Source: an uncultured Campylobacter sp.
GTDB taxonomy: Bacteria > Campylobacterota > Campylobacteria > Campylobacterales > Campylobacteraceae
NCBI RefSeq assembly: GCF_938045625.1
Contig: NZ_CALIAV010000056.1
Location: forward strand, 1-63,712
Direction of reading: 5' to 3'
Length of the DNA stretch: 63,712 nt
Below are positions 45,980-54,469 of the stretch, piece by piece. The notes below the pieces were generated by a model, which did no database searches, was not told the origin of the DNA, and was given only the letters and a program-made list of their open reading frames with translations. The position numbers were made by a program, and so were the translations under genes. Positions within the stretch are counted from its first letter, which is position 1. The number at the start of each line of letters is the position of its first letter.

Positions 45980-47002
45980 TTACCGTAAATTTATACCGTA
46001 TTCGCCACGCTTTTTAGCTATGCCTACGATCGCCGAGCTCTCGTAACCCGCCTCTTTTAAGCGAGATAGAGCCAAATTTGCCTCGCTTTGCGGTACCGCT
46101 AGCAGCAACCCACCCGAAGTTTGCGCATCGTAGAGCAATATATCTGCCTCGCCACCAACGAATTTACTCGCAAATTCGCGGTTTTTGTAGCTGCCCTCGG
46201 GGATGATGCCCATATCGGCAAACTCGCGCGCAGCAGCTATCACGGGCACGCTATCCGCGTAAATTTCAAAGCTGATTTTGTCGTTTAGCATTTCGCTTAA
46301 ATGCCCCAAAAAGCCAAATCCCGTAATGTCGGTCGCCGCCGTTACTTTGATATCTTTTAGCGCGTCCACGGCATAGAAATTTAGCTGCCGCATCGTCTCG
46401 ACGGCCTGCTCGATTTGGGTTAAATTTAGCAGATCGGCCTTGATCGCCGTGCTTAAAATGCCCGTTCCCAGCGGCTTTGTGAGTATGAACGCGTCGCCCT
46501 CTCGCGCAGTGTTGTTTGACCAAAAAGAGCTTGGCGAAACGACGCCCGTGACGCTGAGTCCATAATACATCTGCTGCGTCTCTATCGTGTGTCCGCCGAC
46601 GATCACGCCGCCGCATTCGGCGACTTTGTCCTGCCCACCGCGTAAAATTTCGCCCAAAATTTCGCCGCTTAGATTACAGCTATCAAAACCGACGATATTT
46701 AGCGCGTTTAGCACCTTACCGCCCATCGCAAACACGTCGCTTAGACTGTTTGCAGCCGCAATCTGACCGAATATAAACGGATCGTCCGCCACCGGCGTGA
46801 TAAAGTCTAGCGTCTGCACGAGCGCGATATCGTCCGTGATCTTAAAGACGCTCGCATCCTCGTTTGTGCCGATGTTTGAGAGCAAATTCGGGTGAGCTAA
46901 ATTTAAATCGCCGATAGTTTTGTGTAGACCCGACGGGTCAAGCTTGGCCGCTCAACCCGCCGCTTTAACGAATTTCGTGAGACGTTTGTCGTTGTAAATC
47001 AT
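45980..47002 (-). CDS. selD: Selenophosphate synthetase, itself a selenoprotein (UGA at codon 17)
   Basis: A 340-residue SelD if the in-frame UGA at 46952-46954 is read as selenocysteine. It makes selenophosphate from selenide and ATP for Sec-tRNA synthesis. The N-terminus reads MIYNDKRLTKFVKAAG, then U, then AAKLDPSGLHKTIGDL: the conserved G-(C/U)-AAK active-site loop followed by the glycine-rich domain. The ATG overlaps the yedF stop (ATGA). Without readthrough the frame would start only at MLSNIGTNED. tRNA-Sec is encoded at 31 kb, and a small hairpin follows the UGA. Confidence 0.9.
46927..46951 (-). promoter_or_regulatory. Candidate bacterial SECIS hairpin of selD
   Basis: Twelve bases after the selD UGA the mRNA folds as GACCC-GUC-GGGUC, a perfect five-pair stem with a three-base loop beginning with G. 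Apical loop distance from the UGA (about 17-19 bases) and size fit a bSECIS that recruits SelB. Confidence 0.65.
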
Positions 47003-47598
47003 AGCTTGATTTGCTCGTGCGTAGTTAAAATTTGCATGATTTCGTAGGCATTTGATATCTCTCCGACGCTTAGATCGCCGACGAGTTTATACGCCTCTAG
47101 GCAGCTGCCGCAGCTTAAAATTTTAACGCCCGCAGCCTCTAAATCCTTAAGCGGTTTAAAGCTCGCATGCGCGCGGTTTGTAGTCATTTTAACGGCATTA
47201 TTTACGCAGATTACGTATTCTGGTTTATTTTCTACCTGCAAAAGCGCGCCTAAAAATTTAGCCAGCAAATTAACGCCTACATCGCCGCTACCGGCGCGCT
47301 CTTCATTTAGATAAAGGGCTGTTTTTTTAGCCTTTGGCGTGATCTCGCAGACGAATTCGTCAAAATTTGCTAACTCAAGCTTTGATTCGCCCTTAACGGC
47401 GGTAATTTTCGTCTCGGCGCCGTTTTGTTCAACGCTAAATTCGACGTTTTGGTTTTTCAAAAAGCGGCTAATGTTTTCTTTTGGAGCGATTGAATTTACT
47501 AAAATCTCAAGCTTTTCGCCGACTTTTAGGCTCTCAAGCGCATTTTTAGTCCTGATAACGGGCTCAGGGCAAGCCAAATTTCTACAATCGATTTGCAT
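46999..47598 (-). CDS. yedF: YedF-like selenium metabolism protein (TusA + DsrE domains)
   Basis: A 199-residue two-domain protein: TusA/SirA-like domain (residues 1-70, catalytic cysteine in NLACPEPVIRTK) and a DsrE-like domain (about 95-199; CGSCLEAYKL). It matches the 'sulfurtransferase-like selenium metabolism protein YedF', found next to selD. It probably delivers selenium to SelD as persulfide or selenopersulfide. It overlaps selD by 4 bases. Confidence 0.88.
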   Translation of the reverse strand: MQIDCRNLACPEPVIRTKNALESLKVGEKLEILVNSIAPKENISRFLKNQNVEFSVEQNGAETKITAVKGESKLELANFDEFVCEITPKAKKTALYLNEERAGSGDVGVNLLAKFLGALLQVENKPEYVICVNNAVKMTTNRAHASFKPLKDLEAAGVKILSCGSCLEAYKLVGDLSVGEISNAYEIMQILTTHEQIKL

Positions 47599-47706
47599 GA
47601 TTTTTCCTTAAATTTATTACTCTTCAACCTGAAGTCTGAGGGGAATTTTATCTAAAAGATTTTAAATTTCGTATAAAAAGGCGGATTTCAGCCTAGGCTT
47701 TAAAAT

Positions 47707-47734
47707 AAAAAAGGAGAAAAACTTCTCCTTTTTT
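47707..47734. terminator. Bidirectional rho-independent terminator
   Basis: AAAAAAGGAGAA, a short loop, then TTCTCCTTTTTT: a perfect twelve-pair inverted repeat with T-tracts on both strands. It lies just downstream of fdhC on the minus strand and would also end any plus-strand read-through from the selD-yedF side. Confidence 0.85.
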
Positions 47735-47735
47735 A

Positions 47736-48683
47736 TTATTTTAATTTCGCGTAAGTTTTTTCGTATTCAGATACGGGGATTTTGTTTTTAGAGATGAGTT
47801 CCTGATACCAGTAATGGTGAAGCACATAAACCTCTTCTTCTTCTTTATATCCCGTTACCATCGACCAGATAGCGCCGTGTATCGCGATAGCAGCCATGTA
47901 TATATGCACCAGGAAAAACACGGCGCAAACTATACCGAGAACGTTATGAACTAGCGCAGAAGCTCTTAAAACTTCGATTTGCGGTACGCCTAGCCAAGTA
48001 GCGACGTCAGGCGTTTTAAAATCCAAGAAGAACATCGCGGCACCGGTTAGTATCATCACGATACCGCCGGGGATAGCAACCCAGTACCATGCTTTTTGAC
48101 CGGCGTTAAATTTACCCGCAGGTACCGGTCGCTTAACTTTTGAAAGATACCCGCCTACGATCAGCATCCATCTGATGTCGTAGATCGTCGGTAGCATTCT
48201 TTTCGTCCAAGCTATCAGCATCGGCAGTACGGATACCGCAAATATAATAGTGGCTAACCCGTGAATATTTTTGCAAAATCTCACGAAAGCCCCGCCGCCA
48301 AGCTCCGCGCCCCACATCATGATGATACCGGTCGGTACCAGCACTATCCACGAGATCGCGGCTAGCCCGTGAGCGACGCGCTCTATTACGCTAAATGCAT
48401 AGACTTTGTTCCCGTCGTGGCTAAAATGCTTTGGCCCGATAATCAAAAAATGCAAAGCAAATGCCCCAATCACGGCTAAAATCAGCGACAAAACGGCTAT
48501 AGCAAAGTAGTCGTTACCCTGAATAAAAGTAAAAATCGGTCCCAAACCGTCTTCGTAAGGCTTGATGTTTTCGATTCTACCAGCAGCCCAGATATTGCTC
48601 TGATACTGGTTGGTGCTAGGACTTGCCTCGATAGCGAAGGCCCAACAGGCGAAAACCGAAAGCAAACTAAAAATTCTCGTCAT
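47736..48683 (-). CDS. fdhC: Formate dehydrogenase cytochrome b subunit
   Basis: A 315-residue membrane cytochrome b of formate dehydrogenase. The start at MTRIFSLLS is chosen for the GGGAG site and a signal-like segment; a longer frame begins 54 bases earlier. Four membrane helices carry haem-ligating histidines (VIERVAHGLAAISW; FCKNIHGLATI; ALVHNVLGIVCAVFFLVHIY). It passes electrons from the periplasmic FdhAB to menaquinone. FdhAB are not in the window; a strong terminator follows it. Confidence 0.92.
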   Translation of the reverse strand: MTRIFSLLSVFACWAFAIEASPSTNQYQSNIWAAGRIENIKPYEDGLGPIFTFIQGNDYFAIAVLSLILAVIGAFALHFLIIGPKHFSHDGNKVYAFSVIERVAHGLAAISWIVLVPTGIIMMWGAELGGGAFVRFCKNIHGLATIIFAVSVLPMLIAWTKRMLPTIYDIRWMLIVGGYLSKVKRPVPAGKFNAGQKAWYWVAIPGGIVMILTGAAMFFLDFKTPDVATWLGVPQIEVLRASALVHNVLGIVCAVFFLVHIYMAAIAIHGAIWSMVTGYKEEEEVYVLHHYWYQELISKNKIPVSEYEKTYAKLK

Positions 48684-49124
48684 GCTATCTCCCTTTGGTT
48701 TTGTTTTCCGTCTCAAAAAGCTTGTTGTGGTCGGCATCCAGCCAAAGGCTAAATTTTGCGGATTTTCGTGAAATTATATCAAAAAATAGCGCAATGCAAG
48801 CTTAGCGTCAAAACAACGCATTTTTAGGCGGTTGCGGCGCTTTTTTATCAAAATAGGGGTCAAATTTATAATCCGCTCTACTAATTCATTTATATAAGCT
48901 AGATTTTATTTATCTTAAATTTAACTTCGTTTGAGATTAAATTTGCGGCAAATTTTACGGGTGATAAACTAAATTTCAAAATTTAAATCCGAAAAGCTAC
49001 GGGTTTAGCGCACGCGCATGTCAGGCAAAAACCTGGCGTAAAATTTGATTTAAATTTACAGCCACAAACGGCGCCCTAAAATGTCAAAATTACACCCTAA
49101 AGGGCGCAGTTTCAGGAGGCAAAT
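48684..49124. other. Intergenic region with two small inverted repeats
   Basis: About 440 bases between nspC and fdhC (both minus strand). It contains CAGGC-AAAAA-CCTG near 49021-49035 and GCGCCCT...AGGGCGC (49071-49107), the latter possibly a weak 3' hairpin for nspC. The fdhC promoter should lie at the left end. No ORF recognised. Confidence 0.45.
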
Positions 49125-50264
49125 TTAGTTTCGCCTCTCATACTCTTCAAAGCCAAATTCCCGCACGGTTACAAGCTCGCCGTTTTCTTTTAAAAGCAGC
49201 AAATCAGGCAGCTTTATGCCGTTAAAGGTCGTGTTTTTCACGATCGTGTAGTGGATCTGATCCTCAAATATCACCTTGTCGCCCACGCTTAGCGGCGTGT
49301 CAAATTTATACTCGGGCTCGCCCGCGTCAAGCCCTACGATGTCGCCGGCTAGACAGGTATTTCCGCCGAAACGGTAGCTAAATTTACCGCCCCTGCTCTC
49401 GCCTCGCACAGCCGGTCGGTACGGCATCAGCACAGTATCTGGCATATGCGCTTCGGCCGAGACGTCCAGGATGGCTATGGTTTTTTCGTTTTGTACGAAA
49501 TCAAGCACCGAAGCGGCCAAAAATCCCGTCTGCCAGCCAACCGCTTCGCCGGGCTCGATATAGACCTCAACGCCGTATTTTTCGCGGAAATTTTTGATCA
49601 AATTTATGAGCAGATCCACATCGTAGCCTTCTTTGGTTACGTGATGTCCGCCGCCAAAATTTACCCACTTCATACGCGGGATAAACTCGCCGAATTTCTC
49701 CTCAAACGCCATCAGCACGGTCTCCAGGCTCTGCGCGCTCTCTTCGCAAAGCGCGTGAAAATGCAGTCCCGTGATGCCATCAAGCGCGTCAGCGTCGAAA
49801 TTTGCGCGAGTGATACCTAGGCGGCTGTAGCGACCGCACGGGTTATACGCGTCGGTCGGTGCGACGGATAGCTCCGGATTTACGCGAAGCCCACAGGTAA
49901 CGCCTGCAGATAGGGCTTTTTCTTTAAATTTAGCCCACTGCGCAAAGGAGTTAAAAACTACGTGTTTTGAGAGCGCTAGCACCTCATCTATGTCCTCGTC
50001 TTTAAATGCAGGCGAATAGGTATGTATCTCGCCGCGAGCGTATTTTGCGGCAAATTTAGCCTCGTGTAGGCCACTGCATGTCGCGCCGTCTAGATACTCG
50101 CCGACAAGCCCCATCACGCCGCTAAATGCAAAACCTTTTAGGGCGACTAGCACCTTCGCGCCGCTTTCATCCTTGACGCGTTTTAAAATTTCTAGATTTT
50201 TGCGCACCTTGGCCTCTTCGCAGACGTAGGCGGGCGTTTTTATTTTGCTTAATATTTCGTTCAT
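49125..50264 (-). CDS. nspC: Carboxynorspermidine decarboxylase
   Basis: A 379-residue PLP-dependent decarboxylase of the alanine racemase fold, which makes norspermidine/spermidine from the carboxylated precursor. The PLP lysine lies in LVALKGFAF (about residue 40), the glycine-rich phosphate site in WVNFGGGHHV, EPGEAVGW near residue 243, and a C-terminal GGNTCLAGD. It has its own start after a 90-base gap and is divergent from moaD. Cj1515c position. Confidence 0.95.
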   Translation of the reverse strand: MNEILSKIKTPAYVCEEAKVRKNLEILKRVKDESGAKVLVALKGFAFSGVMGLVGEYLDGATCSGLHEAKFAAKYARGEIHTYSPAFKDEDIDEVLALSKHVVFNSFAQWAKFKEKALSAGVTCGLRVNPELSVAPTDAYNPCGRYSRLGITRANFDADALDGITGLHFHALCEESAQSLETVLMAFEEKFGEFIPRMKWVNFGGGHHVTKEGYDVDLLINLIKNFREKYGVEVYIEPGEAVGWQTGFLAASVLDFVQNEKTIAILDVSAEAHMPDTVLMPYRPAVRGESRGGKFSYRFGGNTCLAGDIVGLDAGEPEYKFDTPLSVGDKVIFEDQIHYTIVKNTTFNGIKLPDLLLLKENGELVTVREFGFEEYERRN

Positions 50265-50317
50265 TACGGCTCTTTCGTTTAAAATTTGGCGTAAGTATAT
50301 CTAAATATTTTTTTAGG

Positions 50318-50323
50318 TAAAAT
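50318..50323 (+). promoter_or_regulatory. Probable -10 box of the moaD-moaE promoter
   Basis: TAAAAT preceded by TTAGG, 33 bases upstream of the moaD start, in the divergent nspC-moaD gap. One mismatch from consensus, so moderate weight. Confidence 0.4.
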
Positions 50324-50355
50324 CAAGAAAAAAATTTAATTTCAAAGGCGAATTT

Positions 50356-50577
50356 ATGGTAGAAATCGAGTTTTTGGGCCCAATCAAAATGGAAAATTTA
50401 AAGCTAGAAGCGGCAAATTTAAGCGAAGTAAAAGAAAAACTAGGCGAATACGCGCAGCTTAAAGAGTGGCTAAAAATCTGCGCCGTCGCCGTAAACGACG
50501 AGATCGCAAGCTCTCTTGACGCGCCGCTAAAAGACGGGGATAAAATTTCCATTTTACCGCCGGTTTGCGGAGGTTAA
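50356..50577 (+). CDS. moaD: Molybdopterin synthase sulfur carrier subunit
   Basis: A 73-residue ubiquitin-like sulfur carrier ending in the required double glycine (PPVCGG). It is thiocarboxylated at its C-terminus and supplies sulfur to precursor Z with MoaE to make molybdopterin. One base separates it from moaE. Confidence 0.93.
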   Translation: MVEIEFLGPIKMENLKLEAANLSEVKEKLGEYAQLKEWLKICAVAVNDEIASSLDAPLKDGDKISILPPVCGG

Positions 50578-50578
50578 T

Positions 50579-51013
50579 ATGCAGATTTTTGAAGGAAGCC
50601 TCGACGCCAAGGCGATCACGAATGCCTGGTACGACGAGTTTAAAGACAAAAACTGCGGCGCGCTCATCACGTTTACGGGCATTGTGCGCGAGGAAGGCGG
50701 CATAAGCGCGCTTAGCTTTGATATCTACGAGCCGATCCTGCGCAAATGGCTAGCGGGCTGGGAGCAAAAGGCGAAGGATCTGGGCGCATACGTGCTTTTT
50801 GCGCATTCGCGAGGCGACGTTCCGGTACACGAGAGCTCCTACGTCGCAGGCGTGGTAAGCCCTCAAAGAAAGGTCGCCTTGCGGCTGATAAACGAGTTCG
50901 TCGAGGACTTTAAAGCTAACGCTCCGATCTGGAAATACGACGTCATAGGAGGCGAGCGCATCTACGCAAAAGAGCGCAGCCAGGCGATAAAAGGGGCCGG
51001 ACTTTTAGGCTGA
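50579..51013 (+). CDS. moaE: Molybdopterin synthase catalytic subunit
   Basis: A 144-residue MoaE, normal length. The conserved blocks are GALITFTGIVRE near residue 30, HSRGDVPVHESSYVAGV (about 80-97) and APIWKYDVIGGER with the catalytic lysine near residue 122. Works with MoaD. Repeat copy 2 lies about 200 bases downstream. Confidence 0.95.
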   Translation: MQIFEGSLDAKAITNAWYDEFKDKNCGALITFTGIVREEGGISALSFDIYEPILRKWLAGWEQKAKDLGAYVLFAHSRGDVPVHESSYVAGVVSPQRKVALRLINEFVEDFKANAPIWKYDVIGGERIYAKERSQAIKGAGLLG

Positions 51014-51208
51014 ATTTACTTGACTCGGCCTTGATATACGCGCCGAGCGAATTTGACTGCTTTTTAGATAAAAGATTTATTTCTTGCAGGCTAGGATATG
51101 TTTTAGCCTGCTTTTTACTCTTAACCGCCATCAAATTTGGCAAATTTAAACTCTTTTTTCATAATCTCTTACTCACCGAGACCCGCGCCGCGAAAATGTC
51201 AAATTTAC

Positions 51209-51356
51209 AAATTTAGTAAGATGCAAGGCAAATATTCAAGACATAATAGGCGTAGTTTAGCCTTAAAATTTTAACCCGTGAGGGCGCGTATATGAAATAC
51301 GTAACCGAAACGGGTTTAAAATTTTAAAGCTTGAAATCCGTCGTTTATGGGGAATC
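51209..51356 (+). repeat. Structured dispersed repeat, copy 2 (148 bp)
   Basis: Second copy, same orientation and same length as copy 1 and nearly identical. The long stem and the inner hairpin CGTAT-ATGAA-ATACG are unchanged. Its right edge meets the stop codon of the minus-strand yedE gene (51355-51357), so on that strand it forms the 3' UTR, as copy 1 does for the RND gene. The rest of the gap 51014-51208 shows no gene. Confidence 0.85.
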
Positions 51357-52422
51357 AAGCAACTTTTTTGTGAAAAAATCCCACATAAACCGCAAAAACA
51401 AACCCTATCGCCACCGCCCGCGGAGCCGCCGCCGTTACGGCGCTTGGCGAGCTGGCAAGCAAGAAGTTATGCGCTACGGCCGCACCCGCCGCCATACCGA
51501 TGACAAAGATTACCGAGCTTAGATTGCCCGCGCCCATTTGCACGAGATGCTTACCCGGACAGCCTTCGCTCAGGCTAAAGCAAAGCCCAGCTAGCATCAT
51601 GCTAAGGAAGTTCCAAACCATGTCGTTGTGTGCGATAGGCTGGCCTTCAAAGCCAAATTTATACTGCCCGAGCGCTAAATTTACGATGCTGGCAAAAACG
51701 ACGATACTGATAATGCCCGTAAACATCGAGAAATCCTTTTTAAAAAGCCTACCAAAAGCCCCGACGCTGCAAAATTTGCTTTTATGCATTAGCGCGCCCA
51801 CGACGACGCTAAAACCAAGCGAGATCAGGATAGGAGCGTGCATGGAGCCAGGGCCCTTTGCGGAGGTAAAAAGCGCGCCGTTTTCGCCAAGCTTCAGCCC
51901 TAAAGCAAGCGCCGCAAGCAGCAAAATACCCATAACCGTCGGCAAAACGCCTATCGCGGTCTGGGTTTTAGTCTCACTCGTCAGCCCGTAGCCGAGCTTT
52001 TTGAAAAATACGCCCGCGCACACGCCCGCAAAAATACCGACGACTCCCGCAATCGCCGTCATATCGCCGCCGCCAAGACGCAAAAACGCTCTCCACGGGC
52101 AGCCCAAAAACACGAGGCAGCCGATCATCGCGAAAAATCCGAGAAAAAAGCGCACGAAAGGCGAAGAGCCCGTGGTCGCGCTAAACTCCTTCGTCCAAAG
52201 CACGCTGGCTAAAAAACCACCTAAAATGAGCCCGATGATCTCCGGGCGCACGTACTGCACGACTCCTGCGCGGTGAAAGCCGAGCGCCCCCACCGTATCT
52301 CGCAAAAAGCAAGCTGCGCAAACACCCATGTTGCCGGGGTTGCCAAAATACACGAGCAGTGCGCCAAGAACGCCAAGCGCCGCACCTGAAACGATAAACC
52401 ATTTTGAATTTGAAAAATTCAT
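51355..52422 (-). CDS. yedE: YedE/YeeE-family selenium transporter (FdhT-like)
   Basis: A 355-residue membrane protein with about ten helices. The YeeE/YedE repeats are visible: two conserved cysteine/glycine motifs, GCLVFLGCPWRAFLRLGGGD near residue 95 and LSEGCPGKHLVQMGAGN near 295, plus KSKFCSVGAFGR near 215. In C. jejuni the homologue Cj1500 (FdhT) is needed for selenium-dependent formate dehydrogenase. No fdhU-like gene follows here; repeat copy 2 begins at its stop. It is flanked by direct repeats (copies 2 and 3). Confidence 0.85.
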   Translation of the reverse strand: MNFSNSKWFIVSGAALGVLGALLVYFGNPGNMGVCAACFLRDTVGALGFHRAGVVQYVRPEIIGLILGGFLASVLWTKEFSATTGSSPFVRFFLGFFAMIGCLVFLGCPWRAFLRLGGGDMTAIAGVVGIFAGVCAGVFFKKLGYGLTSETKTQTAIGVLPTVMGILLLAALALGLKLGENGALFTSAKGPGSMHAPILISLGFSVVVGALMHKSKFCSVGAFGRLFKKDFSMFTGIISIVVFASIVNLALGQYKFGFEGQPIAHNDMVWNFLSMMLAGLCFSLSEGCPGKHLVQMGAGNLSSVIFVIGMAAGAAVAHNFLLASSPSAVTAAAPRAVAIGFVFAVYVGFFHKKVA

Positions 52423-52700
52423 GGAGTGTCCTTTGAAAAGGTAAAATCGACCCGATTTCTTAGGCTGTATTTTACTGATGTTAAAATAAAAAATTAATAA
52501 AATTTGACGGGAGATTAATCGCGAGCTTTAAATTTCGGCCAAATTTTAAAATTTACCTGAGTAAGCGCGTTTGGCTAATATTTTCGGCTTTTTTAAATTT
52601 ACGTTTTTTAGGCGGGAGCGGCTTTGCCTCGGCTCTTACTTGCAAATTTAAATTTGGCACATTTTTTAACTTCTATGCTTTATTAGCATAATTTACGATT

Positions 52701-52846
52701 AAATTTAGTAAAATCGGCAGAAATATTCCAGACAGAATAGGCGTAGTTTAACTTTAAAATTTTAACCCGTGAGGGCGCGGACTCGTCGTCCGTAACCGAA
52801 GCGGATTTAAAATTTAAAGCTTGAAATACGTCATTTATGGGGAATC
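52701..52846 (+). repeat. Structured dispersed repeat, copy 3 (146 bp), moeA leader
   Basis: Third copy, more diverged. The inner hairpin is CGGAC-TCGTC-GTCCG (52778-52792): compared with copies 1 and 2, two base pairs changed on both sides and the loop is different. The outer stem has lost one base. Its right edge lies 14 bases before the moeA ATG, so it forms the moeA leader. The remainder of the gap (52423-52700) is AT-rich intergenic sequence with the yedE promoter region. Confidence 0.85.
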
Positions 52847-52860
52847 AAAAAGGACAAAAA

Positions 52861-54057
52861 ATGAAAGAATTTATGAGTTACGAATCCTCTCTTGAAATTT
52901 TACGCTCTACGCTCGCTCCGTGGGACCGCGTAGAAAAGGTCACGCTCACGCAAGCACTTGATCGCCGTATCGCCGTAGATATCGCGGCACAGGACAACTA
53001 CCCGGCCCAGCCCGTCTCCGCTATGGACGGCTACGCGTTTGCGTGGAGAGAGGATTTGAGCGAGCTTGAGCTCATCACCGACCTGCCCGCAGGCAGCGAT
53101 AAGGGGCTAAAGGTCGAGGGCACAAAATGCGTCAAAACATTCACCGGCTCGCTGATGAGCGAAGGCACAGATACGCTAATCCCGGTCGAAAACGTCGAGG
53201 TCTCGGGCGACAAGGTAGTGATCAAAAAGCCCGTCGCAAAGGGCTTTGCCGTGCGAGAAGTGGGCGAAAGCTACAAAAAAGGCGAAATCCTAATCAAAAA
53301 AGGCGCGACGATAGGCTACGCCGAGACTGCGCTGCTAGCCGAGCTTGGGATCTTTAACGTTAGCGTATTCGTGCGGCCGCGCGTTGCGGTGCTAGCGACG
53401 GGAAGCGAGATAAAAGACCTCGGAGAGCCGCTAGAAAACGCCGCGCAAATCCACAGCTCAAACCACGTAGGCATCGCAGCCATGGTGCGCAAAATGGGCG
53501 GCGAACCCGTGCTGTGCGAGATAGTTCGCGACCGCGCCGAACTCGTAAAAGACGCCATCGTCCGCGCGCTAAAATCAGCCGACGTGCTCGTAACCACGGG
53601 CGGCATCAGCATGGGCGACTACGACTTCGTAAAAGGCGCGCTGGGCGAAAATTTCGACATTATCATAGACGGCGCCGCGATCAAACCGGGCCGCCACATC
53701 AAGGTCGCAAAAGCTGGAGAAAAATACATTTTTGCACTACCAGGCTTCCCATACTCGGCGATGGTGATGTGCGTGCTCTACGTGCGCGTGCTGCTAAATG
53801 CGTGGTTTGGCGCTAGCGAGCCTAAAATCACGGCGATCATGGACGAGGACTACAAAAAGCGCTCGCCGTTTTTGGAGTTTACGGCGGTAAATTTGGTCAA
53901 TCTGGGCGGCAAAATTTACGTAAATTTAGACGGCAAGAAGGTGGGTAGCTCGGCGATCGTAAATAATCTCACAAATGACGCCGCGCTTTTAATCATCCCA
54001 AAAGAGACCGAATTTATCGCAAAGGGCGAGATAGTCGAAGTGCTGAAAATGGTCTAA
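52861..54057 (+). CDS. moeA: Molybdopterin molybdenumtransferase
   Basis: A 398-residue MoeA that inserts molybdate into molybdopterin. The start at MKEFMSYESS is chosen because AAAGGA lies seven bases upstream; a frame beginning 24 bases earlier would use repeat sequence. Core motifs: QPVSAMDGYAF (about residue 47), TTGGISMGDYDFVKGAL (about 250) and LPGFPYSAMVMC (about 300). Orthologous position to Cj1519 (moeA2). Confidence 0.95.
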   Translation: MKEFMSYESSLEILRSTLAPWDRVEKVTLTQALDRRIAVDIAAQDNYPAQPVSAMDGYAFAWREDLSELELITDLPAGSDKGLKVEGTKCVKTFTGSLMSEGTDTLIPVENVEVSGDKVVIKKPVAKGFAVREVGESYKKGEILIKKGATIGYAETALLAELGIFNVSVFVRPRVAVLATGSEIKDLGEPLENAAQIHSSNHVGIAAMVRKMGGEPVLCEIVRDRAELVKDAIVRALKSADVLVTTGGISMGDYDFVKGALGENFDIIIDGAAIKPGRHIKVAKAGEKYIFALPGFPYSAMVMCVLYVRVLLNAWFGASEPKITAIMDEDYKKRSPFLEFTAVNLVNLGGKIYVNLDGKKVGSSAIVNNLTNDAALLIIPKETEFIAKGEIVEVLKMV

Positions 54058-54445
54058 ATTTGAGGTTAGGCGTTTGCGGTTGCTGGTAAATTTGGGTGCA
54101 GTTTTTACAAATCTATGACAATCACGGACAGGCAATAGCAACCAAATTTGCGCACAGGAAAATTGATTTTTGGGCGATAAAATTTCAAAATTTAGGCGAA
54201 AATTTACCGCTTTGTTTACTCTTTTAAGGCTTTACGAACGCCGTTTAATCCGTACCTGCCCAGTGTTTCAAAAAGTGACTAGAAACGCTTTGGGCAAACT
54301 ACTTGTTTTTTGTTTTTAATTAAAACAAGCATCGTCTTGTAATGTCAGCTCCAGTTCCTTGAAATACCCACCAACAAAAATAGACCCAACTACTGTATTT
54401 TCAGCTCGTATATCATTAAAGTTTTAAATTTTAAGTAGTACCTAG
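54058..54445. other. Intergenic region with gene fragments
   Basis: About 390 bases between moeA and the nuclease cassette. On the minus strand two short stretches look like C-terminal gene ends: FETLGRYGLNGVRKALKE with a stop (54216-54296, one internal stop) and VGGYFKELELTLQDDACFN with a stop (about 54320-54425). No starts or neighbours support a whole gene. They may be remnants of genes displaced by the insertion. Confidence 0.35.
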
Positions 54446-54462
54446 TTTACATAATATGTAAA
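54446..54462. promoter_or_regulatory. Operator-like inverted repeat upstream of the HTH gene
   Basis: TTTACAT-AAT-ATGTAAA, a perfect 7+3+7 inverted repeat, lies 7 bases upstream of the -35 box of the HTH gene. Its position fits a binding site for an upstream regulator or the HTH protein itself. Confidence 0.55.
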
Positions 54463-54469
54463 TTATATA

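Noticed and set aside
45980..46885. Truncated selD starting after the UGA
   Set aside because: The upstream frame is open, conserved and begins with an ATG coupled to yedF; UGA is at the catalytic residue, and tRNA-Sec is present.
52701..52860. Repeat copy 3 as a molybdenum-cofactor riboswitch of moeA
   Set aside because: The same structure also lies at the 3' ends of two unrelated genes, and it does not resemble the known Moco RNA motif; regulation of moeA is not excluded.
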